This document shows positions 1-4,641 of a stretch of DNA of 13,163 bases, in pieces. Source of the DNA: Bacillota bacterium (GTDB lineage Bacteria; Bacillota; Clostridia; Lachnospirales; Lachnospiraceae). Position numbers and translations under genes: made by a program. The notes below the pieces were generated by a model. That model was given only the letters and a program-made list of their open reading frames with translations, made no database searches and was not told where the DNA came from. Position 1 is the first letter of the stretch. Every line of letters starts with the position of its first letter. The stretch is from NCBI GenBank assembly GCA_023415475.1, contig JAEZKL010000185.1:1-13163 (forward strand). Direction: 5' to 3'.

Positions 1-78
1 TTTCCCGCACAGGCAGATAACCATGTTTATTATAGCGAAATAAGAGGATTTGTGCATGAGTTACTTCTAGCTCATTAG
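1..78 (+). CDS. Possible C-terminal end of an upstream gene (partial)
   Basis: Frame 1 is open from the window edge to a TAG at 76-78 and would encode 25 residues ending in FVHELLLAH. The other two plus frames close earlier (stops at 41-43 and 18-20). The stretch is less AT-rich than the DNA that follows, which fits the tail of a gene starting outside the window. No family can be recognised from so little sequence, and chance openness cannot be excluded. Confidence 0.3.
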   Translation, partial: FPAQADNHVYYSEIRGFVHELLLAH

Positions 79-111
79 TAACTGGAAGTTAATCGTGCAA
101 ACTAGAAGTAA
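61..111. repeat. 10-bp perfect inverted repeat with nested alternative arms
   Basis: TTACTTCTAG at 61-70 is the exact reverse complement of CTAGAAGTAA at 102-111. A shorter competing pair, AGTTAC (59-64) with GTAACT (77-82), overlaps the left arm. No T-run follows, so it does not look like a normal terminator. It could be an operator or a switchable leader structure upstream of the gene at 274. The rest of 79-238 is AT-rich and shows no other feature I can support. Confidence 0.3.
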
Positions 112-238
112 GTATTACATTCTACAATTATATTATTGATGCTTGTCTTAATAAATACCTATGTAAAATATTATACATATCGTTAATAATAATGGGAAAG
201 GAGAAATTATATTTATTAATAACATTTAACTATATGTT

Positions 239-247
239 TGATATAAT
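239..247 (+). promoter_or_regulatory. Candidate extended -10 promoter for the toxin-like gene
   Basis: TGATATAAT (TG at 239-240, TATAAT at 242-247) is a perfect extended -10 element. No convincing -35 hexamer lies 16-18 bp upstream (ATAACA at 219-224 is poor), which extended -10 promoters can tolerate. Transcription would start near 254, only a few bases before the AAGGAGG ribosome-binding site at 257-263, giving a very short leader. In DNA this AT-rich a chance match is possible. Confidence 0.3.
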
Positions 248-273
248 TTATATTATAAGGAGGAAACGAAATT

Positions 274-1104
274 TTGAAGATCAAAAAAATATTAGCTTCA
301 TTACTTATGGCATGCATACTATTTAATAGTACTGTTGTGCCTAATATAACAGCTAAGGCTACCTCGTTTGAAAATGATATTTTTTATTATGACGGTGTTG
401 GTTTTAAGACATCACTGGATGATAATGGTAACTTAACGGTTAAATCTTTATCTTCTGGCAAAGATAGTGCCTATATTACTGTTCATAAAGATGGTTCAGC
501 AGAAGCACAGGTTTGTAATAATTCAGTTGTAGAAAAATATGATTTAAAAATGAAAGATTTTTCTGACAAAAAAATTAATGTTGATGTTTATCAAAAAGGA
601 AACAAAGTTAAAAATTATAGTAATTTAAACGAATTAAAATATGATAAATATATGGGCCAAAGTGGTGTAGTTGAATTATTAATATATTCTCTATCATTAT
701 TACTTGATATTTTATTAACACTCGCAATTACAGCTATCGTTGTTGGTGTAACTTACTATTCTGCCGCATATGTAATTGAAAAAGTAAAAGCTATCGCAAT
801 AGAAATGGAAGATGAAATGGCTTATTATTACAGAGCATCAATTGTAGGTCCTCAAGTCGTTATTGATCTTTATAATCCAATAACACAAGCTCAAGCCACA
901 TCAAGACTTGCTACTCAAAATGATATTTATACATATTTTAGTTCTGCTGCTGCATATGCTTGTCAAAAAGTCGGTAATGCAAACAATTGTATTGGACCAG
1001 AAATTACCGAAAACAGAAAAGCTGGTTATGTTTATTTCTTCCATTACCATATCAATAGAACTAATCCAGCACATGCCTTTTTTGGCTTTCCTTATACATT
1101 ATAA
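274..1104 (+). CDS. Secreted/membrane protein with toxin-like C-terminal domain
   Basis: Encodes 276 residues. The TTG start is supported by AAGGAGG at 257-263, ten bases upstream. Residues 1-29 form a typical signal peptide (MKIKK, hydrophobic core, then ITAKA). Residues about 30-128 are a polar, beta-prone region. Residues about 133-165 are strongly hydrophobic, long enough for one membrane span or a hairpin. The C-terminal part has two cysteines (C230, C239) and a terminal histidine cluster: H257 and H259 in YFFHYHINR, then H267 in HAFFGFPY. This layout of signal peptide, extracellular region, membrane segment and short His-rich domain resembles SAR2788-type putative toxins of Gram-positive bacteria. 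That resemblance is from memory and is not proven here. No immunity gene is obvious. The next gene on the same strand encodes an S8 peptidase, which could process this product. Codon use is much more AT-rich than in the prophage genes. Confidence 0.75.
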   Translation: MKIKKILASLLMACILFNSTVVPNITAKATSFENDIFYYDGVGFKTSLDDNGNLTVKSLSSGKDSAYITVHKDGSAEAQVCNNSVVEKYDLKMKDFSDKKINVDVYQKGNKVKNYSNLNELKYDKYMGQSGVVELLIYSLSLLLDILLTLAITAIVVGVTYYSAAYVIEKVKAIAIEMEDEMAYYYRASIVGPQVVIDLYNPITQAQATSRLATQNDIYTYFSSAAAYACQKVGNANNCIGPEITENRKAGYVYFFHYHINRTNPAHAFFGFPYTL

Positions 1105-1145
1105 TATACAATAAAATATATAAAAAAGATATATAACATTTTGGA

Positions 1146-1186
1146 TAATGCAAGGTATTATTACTGTAAAATAATACCTTGCATTA
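1146..1186. repeat. Perfect 17-bp stem-loop between the toxin-like and protease genes
   Basis: TAATGCAAGGTATTATT (1146-1162) is exactly complementary to AATAATACCTTGCATTA (1170-1186), with a seven-base loop ACTGTAA. It sits 42 bp after the toxin-like stop codon and 53 bp before the TTG start of the peptidase. The plus-strand 3' flank is A-rich rather than T-rich, so it is not a canonical terminator. It may be a partial attenuator, an RNA-stabilising or processing hairpin, or an operator. Confidence 0.6.
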
Positions 1187-1238
1187 AAAATTACTATTTT
1201 GAATATAAAAATACTTATATAATAAGGAGAAAATAACA

Positions 1239-1872
1239 TTGAGAAAAAAAGTATTAAAAATAATTATAATTTTTTTTGCTTTGCTTATTATTTTCATTTT
1301 GCTTATTTTTAGCAAAAATATTATAGTTGTTAAAAAATACCAACTGTAATAATAAGGTTGGTATTATAGATGGAAATTTGTCAACTAAAAATCATAACAT
1401 TACATTTTCAGAAAGCACAAACTTTAGTAGTAAAATACGAACACATGGAGATGAAATAATTTCGTTTATATTCAACTGCCAAAGAAATGTTGAGGTTTAT
1501 TACTTCGATGCTACCAATGATAATGGTGAAATAGATACTAATAAAATTTTAAACGGATTAAATTGGATGTTGGAAAATCGTGTTGACTTGGTAAATATAA
1601 GTTTAAGTAACACAGTTAAACATAAGGAATTGGAAAATTGGATACTACAACATAGTGAAATTAAAATTTTTGCTAGTTATAATAATAAATTACATAGTTA
1701 TGATTATCCGGCAATGTACAATGGTGTTTTCGCATCTGGTTCAGATTCAAGAATAAAATATAAAGACAATGATTTTAGATATAATAGTAATAGAATTATT
1801 TTACTAACCAATGGATTCCACATATATAATGGAAATTCTTATTTATCTGTTTTATCAATGCTAAAAAATTAA
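1239..1872 (+). pseudogene. Membrane-anchored S8 (subtilisin-like) serine peptidase, frameshifted
   Basis: A TTG start at 1239 with AAGGAG at 1224-1229 opens a frame encoding a basic N-terminus (MRKKVLK) and one hydrophobic helix of about 20 residues. That frame stops at 1347-1349. The +1 frame continues from about 1332 to 1872 with S8 landmarks. VGIIDGN carries the catalytic Asp (codon 1369) and THGDE the catalytic His (codon 1444). NGLNWMLENRVDLVNISLS is the conserved core, ASYNNK the probable oxyanion Asn (1681 or 1684), YPAMYNGVFASGSD the late core, and GNSY (codon 1837) stands where GTS is usual. Removing one A from the A-run at 1332-1337 joins the halves as VVKNTNCNNKVGIIDG, giving about 210 residues. 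It is therefore an extracytoplasmic, membrane-tethered peptidase inactivated by one base, or phase-variable, or mis-sequenced. The family call is fairly firm; the substrate is unknown, with the upstream product the natural guess. Confidence 0.72.
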
Positions 1873-2106
1873 CTATGATTAAAATAATCCATGCTACCAT
1901 CAGCAGTATGTTACGGTCAGGTCGCATGATAATAAAAAAATCATTATCAATTTTATATATAGTTTTAAATATTTTTCTCCATTCTGCCAACTATACAAAA
2001 CCCCACATAAATGTTATTATTATCTTGTTTCTCAATTATTATGCAAATAGGAATATGCGAGAGCAACCCTTGTAAAAGAGACCTGCAGTGATGCGGGGTT
2101 TTCTTT
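1873..2106. other. Intergenic stretch between the peptidase and the MBL pseudogene
   Basis: The segment 1873-1973 holds no gene I can support. It contains a weak hairpin (TGATAAT 1927-1933 with ATTATCA 1943-1949) and short chance reading frames on both strands without ribosome-binding sites. From 1974 onward it is the first copy of the direct repeat, which ends in a terminator. A consensus promoter begins at 2107. Confidence 0.5.
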
Positions 2107-2107
2107 T
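1974..2107 (+). repeat. Direct repeat copy 1 (about 130 bp)
   Basis: This segment matches 3168-3301 in the same orientation. By eye there are about eleven substitutions and one single-base gap, so roughly nine bases in ten agree. The longest shared blocks include TGTTATTATTATCTTGTTTC and AATAGGAATATGCGAGAG. Both copies end in a GC hairpin and T-run. No open frame is conserved across the single-base gap, so it is more likely a noncoding or decayed module than a gene. Its origin is not recognised. Confidence 0.75.
2082..2107 (+). terminator. Rho-independent terminator in repeat copy 1
   Basis: CCTGCA (2082-2087) pairs with TGCGGG (2092-2097) around the loop GTGA and is followed by GTTTTCTTTTT. 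It would end transcripts coming from the peptidase gene. The T-run abuts the -35 hexamer of the next promoter. Confidence 0.6.
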
Positions 2108-2135
2108 TGACAAAATATGCTGGTACAATTATAAT
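2107..2135 (+). promoter_or_regulatory. Perfect consensus sigma-A promoter
   Basis: TTGACA (2107-2112), a 17-bp spacer and TATAAT (2130-2135) match the consensus at every position. An AAAGGAGG ribosome-binding site (2146-2153) and an ATG at 2160 follow. It drives the broken metallo-beta-lactamase-fold gene and would transcribe on into the integrase fragment up to the terminator at 2877-2902. Confidence 0.85.
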
Positions 2136-2159
2136 AGAAATTAACAAAGGAGGGGTTTT

Positions 2160-2564
2160 ATGAAGAAATTAAAAAGGATATACATATTATTACTTATTAT
2201 CTCACTTACGCTTATACCGCATACTACCGAGGGTGCAACTTAATATTACAAAATGGCTGTACATTATATCGATGTCGGCGAATCTGATTGTGTGTTAATC
2301 CAATCCAATGGAAAGTCTATGCTGATCGATGCCGGAGAGACCGGGGATGGTGATGATATTATTGACTATCTTAAGAATCAGAAGGTCAAGAAGCTTGATT
2401 ATATAATCGCCACCCATCCGCACGAGGACCATATTGGAGGCATGAGTGAGGTTATCAAGGAGTTTGATATTGGTAAGATAATAATACCCGACAAAACCCA
2501 TACCACTAAGACGTTCGAAAACTTACTCGATACTATATCGGACAAAAAATTAACCGCCGAATGA
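2160..2564 (+). pseudogene. Secreted metallo-beta-lactamase-fold protein (ComEC-like hydrolase domain), truncated
   Basis: The ATG at 2160 has an ideal AAAGGAGG site six bases upstream. The first 27 codons encode a signal peptide (MKKLKRIY, a hydrophobic stretch, LTLIPHTTEGAT), then a TAA stops the frame at 2241-2243. The same frame resumes at once as YYKMAVHYIDVG and runs to 2564. It contains the MBL-fold start VHYIDVGESDCVLIQSNGK, the strand SMLIDAGETGD and the first zinc motif ATHPHEDHIGG. Intact secreted relatives of the ComEC C-terminal type run to about 250 residues or more. Here the later zinc ligands are absent because the coding sequence is replaced at about 2550-2560 by integrase sequence. 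The gene thus has two lesions: one nonsense mutation and loss of its 3' half. An ATG at 2253 could restart translation, but the product would lack a complete active site. Confidence 0.82.
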
Positions 2565-2842
2565 ATGTATACACCCCTTATCATACATTCAAGGATATAA
2601 CTAGTAAGTATAACTCCACTATTGATGATCCTAAACTACAACTCCCAGACATACCGTTCCATGGACTCAGGCACACATCGGCTACACTTTTGATATCCGA
2701 GAATGTTGATATCCGGACCGTATCAGCAAGACTTGGGCATGCACAGGCCAGTACCACCATGAATATATATGCCCACAGTTTAAAAGAATCTGATAAAAAA
2801 GCTGCAGATAAGCTCGATAAATTATTTAATATTCAAAATTAA
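2552..2842 (+). pseudogene. C-terminal fragment of a tyrosine recombinase (phage integrase)
   Basis: About 93 codons of the catalytic domain remain. PFHGLRHTSATLLI carries the second catalytic Arg of the HxLRH box, RLGHAQASTTMNIYAH carries the second His/Trp-box position (GH) and the nucleophile Tyr in NIYAH, and a polar tail KAADKLDKLFNIQN follows. The N-terminal arm-binding and core-binding domains and the first catalytic Arg are missing. Intact relatives of this type are about 350-400 residues. The ATG at 2561 is unlikely to be a real start: it has no ribosome-binding site, and NRR just before it already fits the family, so the deletion joint lies near 2550-2556. The fragment points towards the tRNA-derived site about 100 bp downstream, the normal arrangement for an integrase next to its attachment site. 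Confidence 0.88.
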
Positions 2843-2845
2843 TTT

Positions 2846-2867
2846 AATAGTTACCAAATAGTTACCA
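2846..2867 (+). repeat. Tandem 11-bp repeat next to the attachment site
   Basis: AATAGTTACCA occurs twice head to tail, at 2846-2856 and 2857-2867, starting four bases after the integrase stop codon. Short direct repeats between an integrase gene and its core site are typical of arm-type integrase binding sites. That role is inferred from position only. Confidence 0.5.
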
Positions 2868-2876
2868 CGACATCAA

Positions 2877-2902
2877 AAAAGACACTCAATCGAGTGTCTT
2901 TT
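2877..2902. terminator. Rho-independent terminator after the integrase fragment
   Basis: AAAAGACACTC (2877-2887) and GAGTGTCTTTT (2892-2902) form a perfect 11-bp stem with the four-base loop AATC. T-runs are present on both strands, so it can work in either direction. It closes the transcription unit started at 2107. Confidence 0.85.
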
Positions 2903-2924
2903 CCTTTTATTAAATTCTCGAAAC

Positions 2925-3065
2925 CCTTGATTTATCTAGGTTTTCCTTAAGCTGTTGGGCAGACTTGAACTGCTGACCTCCTCATTACCAATGAGGGAAG
3001 ATATATTTTCATAGGTGGCTAATTTTGCTCAAACCATTGCAAATCAAGGCTTTTAAAATTTGCAA
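2925..3065. repeat. Inverted repeats flanking the tRNA-derived core
   Basis: CCTTGATTT (2925-2933) on the left of the tRNA fragment is the exact reverse complement of AAATCAAGG (3041-3049) on its right. On the right side alone, TTGCAAAT (3037-3044) is the reverse complement of ATTTGCAA (3058-3065). Paired short motifs on both sides of a core are what integrase or excisionase arm sites look like. No protein-binding evidence can be drawn from sequence alone. Confidence 0.4.
2950..2996 (-). tRNA. 3' fragment of a tRNA-Thr(GGT) gene; attachment-site core
   Basis: Read on the minus strand, CCTCA-TTGGTAA-TGAGG forms an anticodon arm with anticodon GGT (Thr). It is followed by variable loop AGGTC, T-arm AGCAG-TTCAAGT-CTGCC (one A-C mismatch at the outer pair), 3' acceptor strand CAACAGC and discriminator T. 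The DNA to its right, where the D-arm and 5' acceptor strand should be, is unrelated AT-rich sequence, so this is not a functional tRNA gene. Elements that integrate into tRNA genes carry exactly this anticodon-to-3'-end segment as the att core. With integrase sequence ending 108 bp to its left, the site is best read as an attP-like or attR-type junction. Confidence 0.8.
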
Positions 3066-3167
3066 CTATTGAACCAAAACAGTATTTATGATTAATTTCA
3101 TAGAAAGAGTCATAGAATTAAACTGCATAAATAATCATTGTGTAATATGTATACATTTAATAGGAAG

Positions 3168-3301
3168 TTTCTCCATTTCGCCAACTATACAGAATCCCGC
3201 AAAAATGTTATTATTATCTTGTTTCTCAATTATAATGCCAAATAGGAATATGCGAGAGCGACCCTTGTAAAAGAGCCCTGCAGAGATGTGGGGTTTTCTT
3301 T
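3168..3301 (+). repeat. Direct repeat copy 2 (about 130 bp)
   Basis: Second copy of the segment at 1974-2107, same orientation, with one extra base at 3238-3240 (GCCAAATAG against GCAAATAG). The pair encloses the MBL/integrase scar and the tRNA fragment. The differing bases in the terminal hairpins still allow pairing in both copies, so the hairpin may have been kept by selection. Confidence 0.75.
3276..3301 (+). terminator. Rho-independent terminator in repeat copy 2
   Basis: CCCTGCA (3276-3282) pairs with TGTGGGG (3287-3293), with two wobble pairs, around loop GAGA, and is followed by TTTTCTTTT. It faces the minus-strand terminator at 3304-3340, making this a convergent transcription boundary. 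Confidence 0.55.
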
Positions 3302-3303
3302 TG

Positions 3304-3340
3304 CAAAAAATAAGCCCTCACTGGTTAAGGCAAGGGCTTA
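3304..3340 (-). terminator. Rho-independent terminator of the prophage lysis operon
   Basis: On the minus strand TAAGCCCT (3340-3333) pairs with AGGGCTTA (3318-3311) around a 14-base loop and is followed by TTTTTT (3310-3305). It lies about 100 bp after the endolysin stop codon and marks the end of the late transcription unit. Confidence 0.8.
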
Positions 3341-3443
3341 ATAATGACGCTCTAATTTGACATTTAAGACAGTTTTGGTCTTATCCAACCAATTCACCGC
3401 CTTTTCCATATTGGTTTAAATTAGTGAGTAGGACGAAGCTAAA

Positions 3444-4127
3444 TCACCCCTCAACAATGACCGGCTTGTACCCATTCGCTTCAAGTTCCTTGACAAGTCT
3501 ATCTGCATTGCTTTTGACTCCGAATGCTCCTACCTGGACACGGTACACGGTATCCTTTGCCGGTTTATTCATCTCCGTTAACTTCGCCTTAACATCTGCC
3601 CGGAATGTATCCATACTCTTTCCATGCTTCGGGAACCACTGCATAACATCTGCATGATTGGAGGCATATCCTAGTTTATGTACTTCACAATGGCAATAAA
3701 CATCCTTCATCGGATCCAGTCCATGTTCTTTGCACAGGAACGCAAATAGCTCCACGGCGTTGTTATAAACTGCTTCAAAGTATGTAGCGTTCTTTTTGAT
3801 GTCATATCCCACCATTGTGCCACCACGGTATGTATGTCCGGATGGCTCACAGATTTCAACCCCGATTGCACAGCTATTCCAAGTCCCCTTTGAGCCTTTT
3901 CCGACGTGCCAACCCTTATAGTCCCACGGAAGAGTTTGTACAGCCTCATGCTCCATGATAAAGGCATGAGCGCACTTGTCAGCTTCTTGGTTATCCCATG
4001 AGTTAATAAGGACATTAGCGTTCGGCTGCGCGCATCCAAGTGAGTGCAAAACAAGCTTTGTCGGCTTGAGCTTAATCGCATTTGTATAGCATCGGTTCTT
4101 TGTCATGTATCTCCGAGTTATTTTCAC
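3444..4127 (-). CDS. Endolysin: N-acetylmuramoyl-L-alanine amidase with SPOR domain
   Basis: Encodes 227 residues. An amidase_2-type (T7-lysozyme-like) domain spans about residues 10-170. Probable zinc ligands are H28 in LVLHSLG, H146 in YCHCEVHKLG and D160 in SNHADVMQWF; E91 in GVEICEPSG is a plausible catalytic residue. The enzyme would cut the bond between muramic acid and L-alanine in host peptidoglycan to release phage. Residues 192-227 (VYRVQVGAFGVKSNADRLV onward) match the first half of a SPOR peptidoglycan-binding domain and then stop; clostridial phage lysins often carry such a short form. The GTG start overlaps the holin stop codon (GTGA), implying translational coupling. ATG at codon 8 (4106), close after GGAGA, is an alternative start. 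No signal peptide is present, so export depends on the holin. Confidence 0.93.
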   Translation of the reverse strand: MKITRRYMTKNRCYTNAIKLKPTKLVLHSLGCAQPNANVLINSWDNQEADKCAHAFIMEHEAVQTLPWDYKGWHVGKGSKGTWNSCAIGVEICEPSGHTYRGGTMVGYDIKKNATYFEAVYNNAVELFAFLCKEHGLDPMKDVYCHCEVHKLGYASNHADVMQWFPKHGKSMDTFRADVKAKLTEMNKPAKDTVYRVQVGAFGVKSNADRLVKELEANGYKPVIVEG

Positions 4128-4582
4128 TGATGGCCACCGCCATCCTTAATCGCTGCCTTATCCTCCACTTGCTTCTTAATATTTTTTACAATTGGAGCAA
4201 GGAACGGAGGCAGATCCACACCGATATCAACCATATTTTCGAGGATACTTATAATCTCATTACATATCAGCCAGATTGCCACAATGCATGCAATTAAAAA
4301 TGTAAATGGCAATATAATTCCGGCTGCTTCACCGGCATAAATCAAGAGCCAGTCAATGATAGCTCCAACTCCTACCAGCAGCCACATACAAACTTTCTTT
4401 GCGATACCACGAAAGCTCTTGTAACTATTAATCGTTTCATTCCTGTACTTGCTTGCTACTAATCCGGTTATATAATCTGTCACATTGCAGATTATGAGGA
4501 TTAGCATCGGAATAGCTAATATCCCGAGCCATCCAGCCAGAGCCGCAAAAAATCCTGTTACTATTGACTTGATTTTATTCAT
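4124..4582 (-). CDS. Phage holin (phage_holin_4 / TcdE-like family)
   Basis: Encodes 152 residues from ATG 4582. An upstream in-frame ATG near 4633 would run through the terminator hairpin at 4610-4631 and lacks a ribosome-binding site, so MNKIKSIVTG is the better start (GAAGGGCAAGAG upstream). Hydrophobic segments lie at about residues 10-32, 64-83 and 86-110. Two family marks are the NVTDYITGLVASK stretch after the first membrane segment and the YKSFRGIAKKV segment before the second. The C-terminal tail (about 120-152) is charged and ends in DGGGHQ, as expected for the cytoplasmic tail of a holin. It forms membrane pores that let the amidase reach the cell wall. Its stop overlaps the endolysin start by four bases. 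Confidence 0.9.
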   Translation of the reverse strand: MNKIKSIVTGFFAALAGWLGILAIPMLILIICNVTDYITGLVASKYRNETINSYKSFRGIAKKVCMWLLVGVGAIIDWLLIYAGEAAGIILPFTFLIACIVAIWLICNEIISILENMVDIGVDLPPFLAPIVKNIKKQVEDKAAIKDGGGHQ

Positions 4583-4609
4583 ATCTCTTGCCCTTCTTTC
4601 TTTTAATAT

Positions 4610-4631
4610 AAAAAGGAGCCTCATAGGCTCC
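4610..4631 (-). terminator. Intra-operon terminator upstream of the lysis genes
   Basis: On the minus strand GGAGCC (4631-4626), loop TATGA and GGCTCC (4620-4615) form a compact hairpin followed by TTTTTATATT. It sits between the tail-tip gene and the holin. No promoter is visible between it and the holin start, so holin expression must rely on read-through or antitermination. Confidence 0.75.
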
Positions 4632-4641
4632 ATTCTTTTGG

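Larger units (their letters stand above)
2997..3443. other. Non-coding interval between the att-like core and the lysis genes
   Basis: No credible protein gene is seen. From left to right it contains the inverted-repeat arms near the tRNA fragment, AT-rich DNA at 3066-3167, the second copy of the direct repeat (3168-3301) with its plus-strand terminator, and the minus-strand terminator of the prophage operon (3304-3340). A 23-codon minus-strand frame at 3338-3409 (MEKAVNWLDK at its start) lies just downstream of the endolysin gene but has no ribosome-binding site. It may be chance or a decayed remnant. Confidence 0.5.

Noticed and set aside
1146..1186. Rho-independent terminator after the toxin-like gene
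   Set aside because: The 3' flank on the plus strand is TTAAAAATT, not a T-run, so it was recorded as an unexplained stem-loop.
1332..1337. Programmed frameshifting in the S8 peptidase gene
   Set aside because: The A6 run would need a +1 shift, there is no slow codon or stop at the shift point, and no stimulatory structure is visible. A simple indel is more likely.
1796..1990. Minus-strand frame with a hydrophobic stretch (IILIIVNFLALI)
   Set aside because: It overlaps the peptidase 3' end and the repeat, has no ribosome-binding site, and AT-rich DNA readily yields such hydrophobic frames.
2552..2842. Active integrase
   Set aside because: Only the last 93 codons remain; the DNA-binding domains and the first catalytic Arg are missing.
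2950..2996. Functional tRNA-Thr gene
   Set aside because: The D-arm and 5' acceptor strand are absent from the flanking DNA.
3088..3270. Plus-strand 60-codon frame ending in NRNMRERPL, similar to one ending at 2075
   Set aside because: The similarity comes from the duplicated ~130-bp repeat. A single-base gap breaks the frame relation upstream of the shared end, and there are no ribosome-binding sites.
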